A DNA stretch of 34,481 nucleotides from positions 1-34,481 of the forward strand of contig WFMZ01000063.1 in assembly GCA_015484555.1 (NCBI GenBank), in the 5' to 3' direction. Under the pieces are notes generated by a model. It worked only from the letters and a program-made list of their open reading frames with translations. It ran no database searches and was not told the DNA's origin. The stretch is from Hydrogenovibrio sp. GTDB lineage: Bacteria > Pseudomonadota > Gammaproteobacteria > Thiomicrospirales > Thiomicrospiraceae. Every line of letters begins with the position of its first letter. Position 1 is the stretch's first letter. The translations under genes and the position numbers were made by a program. Shown here piece by piece: positions 17,398 through 25,291 of this stretch.

Positions 17398-17418
17398 TAT
17401 TGCTTCAAAAACCTCGAT

Positions 17419-18159
17419 TTACACCATGTACATGCCACCATTTACGTTCAAGGTTTGACCCGTAATATAAGCCCCTCCATCACCCGCCAAAAATGTCACC
17501 ATTTTAGCAATGTCTTCTGGCTGACCTAAACGCTTCAATGGAATTTGCTGTGTTAAAGCGGTACGTTGCTCTTCAGGTAATGATTTTGTCATGTCTGTAT
17601 CAATGAATCCTGGGGCAATGGTATTAACCGTTACATTCTTCCCGCCCACTTCTCGCGCTAGTGATTTACTGAAACCAATAATACCCGCCTTAGCGGCCGC
17701 ATAGTTAGTTTGCCCTGCATTACCCATCACACCCACAACAGAAGCGATGTTAATAATAGCACCACCCTTGGCTTTCATCATGCCACGTAAACAAGCTTTT
17801 GACATACGGAAAACAGAACTCAAGTTGGTTTGAATAATATCATCCCACTCATCATCTTTCATTCGCATTAATAAGTTGTCGCGTGTAATACCGGCATTGT
17901 TCACCAAAATAGTTGGCACACCAAACTCAGTGGTTAATTCTGCTAACACGGACTTGATTTGCTCACCATCAGTGACGTTTAGGCATTTACCCGCACCTGT
18001 TGCGCCCGCTTCTTTTAGGTAAGCAGAAATATTATCTGCGCCCGCTGGACTAGTGGCTGTGCCAATAACCGTTGCACCATTTGCAGCTAAATCTAGCGCA
18101 ATCGCCTTACCAATACCACGACTAGCGCCTGTAACCAATGCAATTTTTCCCGTTAACAT
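17419..18159 (-). CDS. fabG: 3-oxoacyl-ACP reductase
   Basis: FabG reduces beta-ketoacyl-ACP with NADPH in each elongation cycle. It is a short-chain dehydrogenase with cofactor motif TGASRGIG near residue 12, NNAG in ILVNNAGITRD, the catalytic Ser in INIASVVG and YAAAK as Tyr-x3-Lys. At 246 residues it has normal length. It is placed between fabD and acpP as in Escherichia. Confidence 0.96.
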   Translation of the reverse strand: MLTGKIALVTGASRGIGKAIALDLAANGATVIGTATSPAGADNISAYLKEAGATGAGKCLNVTDGEQIKSVLAELTTEFGVPTILVNNAGITRDNLLMRMKDDEWDDIIQTNLSSVFRMSKACLRGMMKAKGGAIINIASVVGVMGNAGQTNYAAAKAGIIGFSKSLAREVGGKNVTVNTIAPGFIDTDMTKSLPEEQRTALTQQIPLKRLGQPEDIAKMVTFLAGDGGAYITGQTLNVNGGMYMV

Positions 18160-18213
18160 ACCGAATTCCTATCTTTTAATGTTCAGATTTAAGTTTAAAT
18201 ATTTCGAATCAAT

Positions 18214-19137
18214 TTACAGCTTTTCAACCGCTTTCGCAAGCGTTATGGTGTCATAAACTGGTTGCATACCCATTTTCTTATCAATACGTCTATTCAAGCC
18301 CATTAATACCTTACCCGGTCCAACTTCAAATAATTGATCAACACCTTGTGCTTTCATCGCTTCAACCGTTTTTACCCATTGAACAGGCTTGTACAACTGC
18401 TCGATTAAAGCGTTTTTGACCTCTGCTTGTGCGGTGTAACTTTCAACCGCTGCATTATGGATAATAGGCGCTGAAGCAGGCTGAAAATCTAATGCCTCTA
18501 ACGCTGGTTTTAGTGCTTCTGCCGCAGGCTTCATTAGTGAACAATGAGAAGGCACGCTTACCGCTAAAGGTACAACACGCTTTGCACCCGCTGCTTCAAA
18601 AGCAGGCAAAGCGGCATCAACTGCTGCCTTAGCACCCGCTATCACCACTTGACCAGGCGTATTAAAGTTAACGGCTTCCACCACACCCTCAGACTGTTCA
18701 CAAATATCAATAATTTGCTGATCTTCTAACCCTAAAACAGCGGCCATCGCGCCTTCACCTGCTGGCACTGCAGACTGCATAAGCTGCCCACGTTTTTCAA
18801 CTAACTTCACACCTTGCGCCAAGGTCATGACACCCGAAGCCACCAAAGCAGTATATTCACCCAAGGAATGACCCGCATAGAAACTAGGCGCTAGTGTTTT
18901 CTGAGAAGCCATTACTCGCAACACCGCAATACCTGCGGTTAACATAGCTGGCTGAGTAATATCTGTTTGGTTTAGTTTTTCAGCAGGCCCTTCTGAAACA
19001 ATGGCCCAAAGGTCATAACCTAAAGCATCTGAAGCTTCTTTAAAGGTCGCTTGAACTTCTGGGTGGCTTTCAGCCAAGTCGTTTAACATACCTACTGACT
19101 GCGAGCCTTGCCCAGGAAAAACAAATGCGTATGACAT
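18214..19137 (-). CDS. fabD: Malonyl-CoA:ACP transacylase
   Basis: FabD transfers malonyl from CoA to ACP to supply the elongation substrate. FPGQGSQ at residues 7-13, the nucleophile Ser91 in GHSLGEY and the histidine in VPSHCSLM are all present. The 307-residue length is standard. It lies between fabH and fabG. Confidence 0.96.
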   Translation of the reverse strand: MSYAFVFPGQGSQSVGMLNDLAESHPEVQATFKEASDALGYDLWAIVSEGPAEKLNQTDITQPAMLTAGIAVLRVMASQKTLAPSFYAGHSLGEYTALVASGVMTLAQGVKLVEKRGQLMQSAVPAGEGAMAAVLGLEDQQIIDICEQSEGVVEAVNFNTPGQVVIAGAKAAVDAALPAFEAAGAKRVVPLAVSVPSHCSLMKPAAEALKPALEALDFQPASAPIIHNAAVESYTAQAEVKNALIEQLYKPVQWVKTVEAMKAQGVDQLFEVGPGKVLMGLNRRIDKKMGMQPVYDTITLAKAVEKL

Positions 19138-19196
19138 AATGAAATCTCTATTTTAAATTTGAATAAGGTAAAACGGTATGACTGACAAAGATTAAG

Positions 19197-20186
19197 TTAA
19201 AACTTAATCAAAGCAGAACCCCAGGTAAAGCCGCCGCCAAAAGCTTCTAGCAACAATAGCTGACCACGTTGAATACGACCATCTCGCACTGCTTCATTCA
19301 ATGCCAAAGGCACGGAAGCGCTTGATGTGTTGGCATGGCGGTTAACTGTTACCACGGTTTGATCCGCTCCCAAGCTAAGCTTCTTGGCTGTGGCATTAAT
19401 AATTCTTAAGTTTGCTTGATGGGGCACCAACCAATCTAAATCTTCTTTGGTAATATTATTGGCTTCTAGCGTTTCTGAAGCAATGCGACTAAGCGTATTA
19501 ACCGCAACTTTAAAGACTTCGTTGCCTTTCATGTTCATGGTACGTTCAGCAATATCGTCGGTTTGTGCCACTTTAGACGGCCCAGAAGGCACGTGCAATA
19601 AATCTTCATATTGACCATCTGCATGAATGTGCGTTGATAAAATACCCGCTTCAGTTGATGACTCTAAAACCACTGCTCCTGCACCATCACCAAACAATAC
19701 GCAGGTATTACGATCTGTCCAGTTGGTAATTCTTGATAGGGTTTCCGCTCCAACGACCAATACTTTTTTAGCCATTCCTGTTTTCACAAACTGATCAGCT
19801 ACTGATAAACCATACACAAAGCCCGTACAAACCGCTTGTACATCAAAGGCTGGTGCACCACGATTACCTAGCTTTTGCTGTAGGATGGTTGCGGTACTAG
19901 GAAAAATTTTATCAGGCGTGGTGGTGGCGACAACAATAAGATCTAGGTCTTCTGCCTTCACATTTGCCATTTCTAAAGCCAGTATCGCGGCTTCATAGGC
20001 TAAGTCACTGGTGGTTTGACTGTCCGCTGAAATATGACGTTGTTCGATACCAGTACGATCACGAATCCATTGATCATCAGTTTCTACAATTTTTTCTAAA
20101 TCTTTGTTTGTCATCACGCGTTCAGGCAAGTATCCGCCCGTTCCAGCAATACGACTAAAGATTTTTGATGGATCCGACTGACTCAT
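19197..20186 (-). CDS. fabH: Beta-ketoacyl-ACP synthase III
   Basis: FabH starts fatty-acid synthesis by condensing acetyl-CoA with malonyl-ACP. The catalytic Cys120 is in VQAVCTGFVYG, the histidine in PHQANLRI, and the asparagine in NRHANTSSASVP, followed by the FGGGFTWG C-terminus. At 329 residues it is of normal size. It follows plsX after 72 bp, as in many proteobacteria. Confidence 0.96.
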   Translation of the reverse strand: MSQSDPSKIFSRIAGTGGYLPERVMTNKDLEKIVETDDQWIRDRTGIEQRHISADSQTTSDLAYEAAILALEMANVKAEDLDLIVVATTTPDKIFPSTATILQQKLGNRGAPAFDVQAVCTGFVYGLSVADQFVKTGMAKKVLVVGAETLSRITNWTDRNTCVLFGDGAGAVVLESSTEAGILSTHIHADGQYEDLLHVPSGPSKVAQTDDIAERTMNMKGNEVFKVAVNTLSRIASETLEANNITKEDLDWLVPHQANLRIINATAKKLSLGADQTVVTVNRHANTSSASVPLALNEAVRDGRIQRGQLLLLEAFGGGFTWGSALIKF

Positions 20187-20258
20187 TCATGCCTACTTTG
20201 GTAATTACCAATTAATTCGACAACGACAACAGGCATAAAGACATCAATAAAGGGGACT

Positions 20259-21302
20259 TTACTCTGCGACCGTGTCGGCTTTCTGTTCTATTTTTTGCTT
20301 TTCTAAAATGTCTTGTACGCCTTGAGCAATCAGCTCCGGCACGTTTTTACTGGCTTCCAAGCGAGCTTCTGCAATCGCATAAAAATAAGAAAAGGCATCT
20401 GCGCTGCCGTGACTTTTAATCACAATTTTTCTTAAACCTAGTAAGGAAGCACCATTATAGCGACTTGGATCAACTTTTGCCTTAAAAGCTTTCAGCACTG
20501 GGTAAGCTAAAATAGCCACCGCCATCGTGAAGATATTCTTTTTAAAGGCTAACTTTAAATAATGGCTAATCATTTTAGCCACGCCTTCCGATGATTTTAA
20601 AGCGATATTGCCATCAAAACCATCACAAGAAATAACGTCTACCTCACCTTTAAAAATATCATTCCCTTCTGCATAACCCACATAGTTAATACTAGAACGC
20701 TTCAATATTTCATTGGCATCTTTAATACGCTGATGCCCTTTCATTTCTTCTTCACCAATGTTCAGCAAAGCCACGCTTGGGTTAGGATTGTTATCAACCG
20801 CTTGTACTAACACCGACCCCATTACTGCAAATTGTGCCAAGGATTCGCCGTTTGCGCCAACATTTGCACCCAAATCTAACAAGTGCACATGCCCTTTCAT
20901 GGTGGGCATAGACGTACAAATTGCTGGACGATCAATACCCGGAATAGTCTTTAATACGAACTTAGACACAGCCATTAAGGCACCGGTATTACCCGCACTA
21001 ACACAAGCAATAGCTTCGCCCTCTTTCACCAAATTAAGTGCTAGGCGCATAGATGACTGACGCTTTTTACGCAGAGCCTGGGAAGGTAACTCACACATTT
21101 CAACGACTTGTTCTGCATGATGAACTTTAATACGCTCAACATCATAGATATGCTTAGCCAACTCCTGTTCAATCATTTCCTGGTTACCCACCAAAATAAT
21201 TGAGATGTCTGAAAATTCTTTTAGAGCTTTTAAAGAAGCGGGTATCGTAACGGACACACCGTGATCTCCACCCATTGCATCAATGGCGATTGAAATTGTC
21301 AA
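20259..21302 (-). CDS. plsX: Phosphate acyltransferase PlsX
   Basis: PlsX converts acyl-ACP to acyl-phosphate, the acyl donor for PlsY in phospholipid synthesis. The N-terminus IAIDAMGGDHG is diagnostic, with CVSAGNTGALMA and LLDLGANVGANGE further on, and 347 residues is usual. The start codon is TTG at 21302, supported by AGGAAG 6 nt upstream; the next ATG would cut into the conserved N-terminus. A terminator-like hairpin separates it from rpmF. Confidence 0.95.
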   Translation of the reverse strand: MTISIAIDAMGGDHGVSVTIPASLKALKEFSDISIILVGNQEMIEQELAKHIYDVERIKVHHAEQVVEMCELPSQALRKKRQSSMRLALNLVKEGEAIACVSAGNTGALMAVSKFVLKTIPGIDRPAICTSMPTMKGHVHLLDLGANVGANGESLAQFAVMGSVLVQAVDNNPNPSVALLNIGEEEMKGHQRIKDANEILKRSSINYVGYAEGNDIFKGEVDVISCDGFDGNIALKSSEGVAKMISHYLKLAFKKNIFTMAVAILAYPVLKAFKAKVDPSRYNGASLLGLRKIVIKSHGSADAFSYFYAIAEARLEASKNVPELIAQGVQDILEKQKIEQKADTVAE

Positions 21303-21355
21303 AGCTATCTTCCTAGTATTAAAGAGTATTATTTTTAAGGGCTATAAAAATGCAA

Positions 21356-21388
21356 AAGCCCCTGGTAATAAAAGATTAGCAGGGGCTT
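21356..21388 (-). terminator. Terminator/attenuator hairpin between rpmF and plsX
   Basis: Perfect arms AAGCCCCTG / CAGGGGCTT with a 15-nt loop are followed on the minus strand by TTTTGCATTTTT, 21 bp after the rpmF stop. Because plsX and the fab genes follow directly, partial read-through is likely. Confidence 0.75.
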
Positions 21389-21408
21389 GAGTAAAACGTT
21401 ATTAAAGA

Positions 21409-21582
21409 TTACTTATCTTGAATAACTTTTTTACCTTTGTAGAAACCATCAGCCGTAACATGGTGACGACGGTGAAGTTCACCGGTTGTTTCGTCAACAG
21501 TAAGCGCTGCTGGTGTTAATGAATCGTGTGAACGACGCATTCCACGTCTTGAAGGTGTTTTTCGACTTTTCTGAACAGCCAT
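21409..21582 (-). CDS. rpmF: 50S ribosomal protein L32
   Basis: This 57-residue basic protein of the large ribosomal subunit begins [20 protein letters not shown], the hallmark of L32. The middle has [18 protein letters not shown]. This is the zinc-independent form, lacking the cysteine pairs found in some bacteria. A strong AGGAG lies 7 nt before the ATG. Position between yceD and plsX is the widely conserved order. Confidence 0.95.
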   Translation of the reverse strand: MAVQKSRKTPSRRGMRRSHDSLTPAALTVDETTGELHRRHHVTADGFYKGKKVIQDK

Positions 21583-21637
21583 AATGATCTCCTGGATTTA
21601 CTTATTTTTCTGAAATGCTTTAAGCAAAACAGAGTGA

Positions 21638-22159
21638 TTACTTTTTTTGTAACGCCTTAAGCGCTGCAAAAGGATTTTCTTTTTGGGTTATTTCGCTTTC
21701 TACCAAAGCAATTTCTTGCTCTGCATTGTCATAAGCCATTTGACGGGTTGAATCAATAGGCGCCATAGGGATATTTAAAAGTAACTCTTCTTCAATAATC
21801 TCATATAAAGATATTTTTCCTCCTACAAACTCATAAACTTCAAAGTCCGAAGGGATATCTTTCGCCATGGCCAGTGATTCAACAAACACTCCTGAAATTT
21901 CAGAGTGTATTGGGTGATCAAATGATTCTAACGAACGCTGACAATTAAGAACCAACGACGTTTCCAACGTTAATTTAAACGCTGGCGCCCTTAATTTAGC
22001 CTGTCGGTAAAACTGAACAGACACTTGAACCAATTTTCCTTCTGATAGAACCTGCTCTCGCAACCTAGGAAATAGCGAGAGTGGAACCGCCATGTCGTAG
22101 AACTTTTCATGCTGAGCAAAATAAATTGGATCGATTAAATCGGGTAGCTTATTTAACAT
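21638..22159 (-). CDS. yceD: YceD, DUF177 protein required for 23S rRNA accumulation
   Basis: YceD/DUF177 proteins neighbour rpmF in many bacteria and plants; family work links them to 23S rRNA processing or accumulation. The protein begins MLNKLPDLIDP, matching the start of the E. coli homologue. It contains LVLNCQRSLESF in place of the usual CxRC (one cysteine is replaced) and ends in NPFAALKALQKK, the family's conserved tail. I choose ATG 22159. The longer frame starting at 22195 would begin inside the promoter. The promoter -10 ends 7 bp before this ATG, so the mRNA is probably leaderless. Confidence 0.88.
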   Translation of the reverse strand: MLNKLPDLIDPIYFAQHEKFYDMAVPLSLFPRLREQVLSEGKLVQVSVQFYRQAKLRAPAFKLTLETSLVLNCQRSLESFDHPIHSEISGVFVESLAMAKDIPSDFEVYEFVGGKISLYEIIEEELLLNIPMAPIDSTRQMAYDNAEQEIALVESEITQKENPFAALKALQKK

Positions 22160-22166
22160 GGCGCGG

Positions 22167-22195
22167 ATTATACTTTTTCTCCTAACCGAAGTCAA
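22167..22195 (-). promoter_or_regulatory. sigma-70-type promoter of yceD and the fab block
   Basis: On the minus strand TTGACT (22195-22190) and TATAAT (22172-22167) have 17-bp spacing. This is close to consensus and the best promoter in the window. Only 7 bp separate the -10 from the yceD ATG. Confidence 0.85.
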
Positions 22196-22300
22196 AGCTA
22201 TTTCGCCACCAAATCGAAGGAAGTATTTTACCCTAAATTTAAAATAAGAACCATTTCTGCGTTATCGCTGATAAAGACCACGTTTAAACGTTTTTTTTGC

Positions 22301-22306
22301 TAAAAT
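22301..22306 (+). promoter_or_regulatory. possible extended -10 promoter of maf
   Basis: TAAAAT is preceded by TGC, an extended -10 arrangement, 40 bp before the maf start. No clear -35 is present. A perfect 10-bp palindrome CGTTTAAACG (22281-22290) lies just upstream and could be a protein site. Confidence 0.4.
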
Positions 22307-22346
22307 TCGGTTCATTAACAACACGATATACCCAAAGGGCTAAACT

Positions 22347-22937
22347 TTGCAAAATACCTTAATACTCGCTTCAACTTCTACTTTTAGAGCCAGCCTATTA
22401 AAAAAGTTACACCTTAATTTTGAAACGGCTAAACCGGATATTGATGAAAGCGTTTTACCCGGTGAAACTGTTGAAGCTATGGTAAAACGTCTATCTCTAG
22501 CCAAGGGACAAAAAATAGCCTGTGACACTCAGGCTAAAATCATTATTTCATCAGACCAAGCCGCTAGCTTTCAAGGTAAGCCTATTGGCAAACCCCTTCA
22601 TTACGACAATGCCGTAATGCAACTTAGTGAGTTTAGTGGCAACACTGTTACTTTTTATACCGGTTTAGCGGTAATTGACCAGGCAAGCCAAAAAATTTAT
22701 CAAGCGATGGACATCACACAAGTTCAGTTCCGCCAGCTTTCACCAGAAGATATTCATAACTACTTAACACTAGAAGAACCTTACCAATGCGCTGGTAGCT
22801 TTAAGTCAGAAGGATTAGGCATTACCTTGTTTGAAAAATTGGTAACACAAGACCCAAATGCGTTAATTGGCTTACCTTTAATTGAGCTTACCAGTATTTT
22901 AAAAAGCATTGGATTACCAATTCCACCCAAAAGCTAA
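22347..22937 (+). CDS. yceF: Maf-like nucleotide pyrophosphatase (YceF type)
   Basis: Maf proteins hydrolyse non-canonical nucleotides; the E. coli YceF branch acts on 7-methyl-GTP. The N-terminal LILASTSTFRASLLKKL, ISSDQAASFQGKPIGKP and CAGSFKSEGLGITLFE motifs mark the family. Divergent pairing with yceD is the same as in Escherichia, which supports the YceF assignment over Maf/YhdE. The start is TTG 22347, with AAAGGG 8 nt upstream. The length of 196 residues is normal. Confidence 0.9.
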   Translation: MQNTLILASTSTFRASLLKKLHLNFETAKPDIDESVLPGETVEAMVKRLSLAKGQKIACDTQAKIIISSDQAASFQGKPIGKPLHYDNAVMQLSEFSGNTVTFYTGLAVIDQASQKIYQAMDITQVQFRQLSPEDIHNYLTLEEPYQCAGSFKSEGLGITLFEKLVTQDPNALIGLPLIELTSILKSIGLPIPPKS

Positions 22938-22987
22938 AATAGCTTACATAACTTAACCATAAACCTCTAGTAAAATACCCCAAAGGC

Positions 22988-23005
22988 AAAAATCGCCAGG
23001 GGTGG
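22988..23005 (+). repeat. Dispersed 3' element, copy 3 (after maf)
   Basis: AAAAATCGCCAGGGGTGG lies 50 nt after the maf stop, in maf orientation, and is the only plus-strand copy. Preceding ACCCC can pair perfectly with GGGGT, and GGC with GCC inside it. Confidence 0.85.
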
Positions 23006-23036
23006 TCTAGAGCTTATTACCAGTTTAAACACCCTT

Positions 23037-23732
23037 TTACATTATTGAATGTGCTGTCAATCGACCCGTTAACCAAGTTTGTAGCTCAGTTAAGTTATCG
23101 CAACTCACCACAGGGTTATATTGCTGCAAGCGTTCAAGCTCATGCACGCCATGACTCATGGCAACAGAATCCATATTAATATTTTGAGCCATTTCCATAT
23201 CAAATACCGTATCACCCACCATCACCGCTTCTTCTGCATCAATACCAAACTCATCTAGTATTTGTTGCAACATTAAAGGACTGGGTTTCGATTCTGATTC
23301 TTGTGGGGTTCGTGTCATATCAAAATAATGATCAAAAGAAACACTTGCCAACACCTTCTCCAACCCCTTGCGGCTTTTGCCCGTGGCAATCGCTAGCTTA
23401 GCGCCTGACTGCTGAATAAATTCTAGCAGTTCAATCACGCCAGGGTAAGGTGACATATCAACTTTTGAATCTATTAAAAAACATTGTGTGTAAGCCGCAG
23501 ACATGACCTGAATAGCCTTAGGGGTAACTGAAGGATATAAGAATTCAATCGCTTTTTCTAAACTCAGACCAATAATCTGCTTTGACTCATCATAAGGCAA
23601 TACAGGGTAACCAGCCTTTCTTGCGGCCTGTTGAATCGCATCCACAATTTTAGCTTCTGAATCCATCAAAGTGCCATCCCAATCGAAAATAACACACTGA
23701 TATTTTTTAGCTGATGATAAATTAGGCTTCAT
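23037..23732 (-). CDS. HAD-family phosphatase (phosphoglycolate phosphatase-like)
   Basis: This is a haloacid-dehalogenase-superfamily hydrolase with nucleophile Asp17 and Asp19 in FDWDGTLMDSE, motif II/III ATGKSRKGL, and motif IV MVGDTVFDMEMA. The helical cap lies between about residues 25 and 90. It resembles phosphoglycolate phosphatases, but the substrate cannot be fixed from sequence. Its start overlaps the rluC end by 11 nt, as for the HAD gene beside rluC in Pseudomonas, so the two are coupled. Confidence 0.85.
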   Translation of the reverse strand: MKPNLSSAKKYQCVIFDWDGTLMDSEAKIVDAIQQAARKAGYPVLPYDESKQIIGLSLEKAIEFLYPSVTPKAIQVMSAAYTQCFLIDSKVDMSPYPGVIELLEFIQQSGAKLAIATGKSRKGLEKVLASVSFDHYFDMTRTPQESESKPSPLMLQQILDEFGIDAEEAVMVGDTVFDMEMAQNINMDSVAMSHGVHELERLQQYNPVVSCDNLTELQTWLTGRLTAHSIM

Positions 23733-24702
23733 TCATTTGCTCTTTTAAATTATGAATCGCTTTTTTAAAGTCATCGCCTAAAGGTGCCTCTATTTTCATC
23801 CAAGCTTCGTCATCATTTTCAATATTTGGATGTCTAAAGCTTAAATATTGCGCATGCAAAGCCAAGCGTTTCATGCCTATCTTTTTAAACTCTTTATTAA
23901 CTTTCTTATCACCATATTTATCATCGCCCATAATGGGGCAACCTTGTGATAATGCGTGCACTCTAATTTGATGGGTTCTACCTGTTTTTAAACGTACGCT
24001 CACTAAGTCTGCATTTTTATAACGCTCGATAACCTTAAAAAAGCTAATCGACTTTTTCCCTTCTGGATCTACCTTCACCATGCGTTCACCCGACTGAAGC
24101 GTGTTTTTCATCAAGGGTAAATCTATTTTTGCTTTATTTTTTGGCCAATGATTCAGCAACAGTGTTAAATATTCTTTAACCGTCTTATCTTCTCTAATTT
24201 GCGCATGAAGGTTTTTTAATACCATCGCTTTCTTGGCAATTAAAATACAACCCGACGTGTCTCTATCTAAACGATGCACCAATTCCATTCTTTTCGCCAA
24301 TGGACGCATCGCACGTAAAATCTCAATCAAACCAAACTGAATACCACTACCGCCATGTACCGCCACACCAGAAGGCTTATTAATAACCATCAAGTCATTA
24401 TCTTCAAATAAAATATTATTTTCGATACGTTGCATTTGCCCTAACGGAATATCATGCTCTGTTTTTTCCGCCACTCTAATAGGCGGTATGCGTACCATAT
24501 CCCCTTCATTCAAACGAGTGCTTTGTTTAACACGACCTTTATTCACCCTTACCTCACCCTTACGAATAATGCGATAAATAAGCGTTTTTGGCACTTGACG
24601 ATAATGACGCATTAAAAAATTATCGACACGTTGCCCCACATCTTCAGATGTGGCTTCAATGTATCGAACAAATGTTTTAGGGGTGGGCGATGACTCTGAC
24701 AT
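23722..24702 (-). CDS. rluC: 23S rRNA pseudouridine synthase (RluC type)
   Basis: RluC makes pseudouridine at three positions of 23S rRNA (955, 2504 and 2580 in E. coli). An S4 RNA-binding domain covers about residues 23-85. The catalytic Asp146 is in HRLDRDTSG, with GRTHQIRVH near residue 245. Divergence from rne is the conserved E. coli arrangement and supports RluC over other RluA-family members. The length of 326 residues is typical. Confidence 0.93.
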   Translation of the reverse strand: MSESSPTPKTFVRYIEATSEDVGQRVDNFLMRHYRQVPKTLIYRIIRKGEVRVNKGRVKQSTRLNEGDMVRIPPIRVAEKTEHDIPLGQMQRIENNILFEDNDLMVINKPSGVAVHGGSGIQFGLIEILRAMRPLAKRMELVHRLDRDTSGCILIAKKAMVLKNLHAQIREDKTVKEYLTLLLNHWPKNKAKIDLPLMKNTLQSGERMVKVDPEGKKSISFFKVIERYKNADLVSVRLKTGRTHQIRVHALSQGCPIMGDDKYGDKKVNKEFKKIGMKRLALHAQYLSFRHPNIENDDEAWMKIEAPLGDDFKKAIHNLKEQMNEA

Positions 24703-24772
24703 GAAATTCTCATAAATTATTGTAATTTTGAGCGTAGTTTACCCCTAATACCTCCCTATGTCTAAGTTAGCA

Positions 24773-24801
24773 TTGCAACACTAGCTAACTAATGGTATAT
24801 T
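24773..24801 (+). promoter_or_regulatory. sigma-70-type promoter of rne
   Basis: TTGCAA (24773-24778) and TATATT (24796-24801) are 17 bp apart, with TGG directly before the -10 (extended -10). It would give a leader of roughly 480 nt. Confidence 0.65.
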
Positions 24802-24807
24802 CAAGAG

Positions 24808-25291
24808 GATTTCAAGTTTTAAGTAACTGATAAAGTTGGTTTTAGACAGCTAAAACCGCAATAAACCGAATTCAAACACATGGTTCAAAATATTATTTTG
24901 GACTTTACTTAACGTAGTAATGCGAAAGCGTTAGTGTCGATTTTGAAGAAAGTATATTAATAAACGCAGCCGCCAAAACAGGCGAAGTTCATAAGACGCT
25001 TCATTAATAATACGGGTTGAATAGAGAATTAAATAGACCTTGGTTAATGATATAAACCAGGGTTGGCTAAAAGCTAAGACTGCACTAATGTGTTAGCTTG
25101 AAAAACAATTGCAAAGTACATAACCGCATCATATTGATGGGTTTTATAGGTTTTGACACTAAGTTTAAAATAGCGAATTTGCGCTATTGGTTATGTCACT
25201 TTTTTGCACAAAAAAGCTTCTCTTCCCCCGTCACTTCTCCTTCTTTTTCTACCCAAACAGCGCATTACTCTATTTTATAAAAGAGAAAAGC
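24808..25291 (+). promoter_or_regulatory. Long structured 5' leader of rne
   Basis: No convincing gene lies in these roughly 480 bp. Instead there are at least five local stem-loops: 24838-24857 (GGTTTTAG/CTAAAACC, perfect), 24918-24933 (GAAA tetraloop), 24971-24984 (CGCC/GGCG), 25038-25062 (CCTTGGTT/AACCAGGG) and 25071-25099 (AAGCTAA/TTAGCTT with an inner CAC/GTG). In E. coli the 361-nt rne leader binds RNase E and lets the enzyme limit its own mRNA. The same position and style suggest the same role here, but I see no obvious sequence identity to that leader. Confidence 0.6.

Noticed and set aside
24678-24696. Apparent extra repeat copy (AGGGGTGGGCG) at the rluC start
   Set aside because: Only eight bases match the core, it lies in coding sequence for the PTPK residues, and AAAAATCGCC is missing.
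25098-25280. Small plus-strand frame in the rne leader
   Set aside because: No ribosome site, no recognisable features, and it overlaps the leader of rne.
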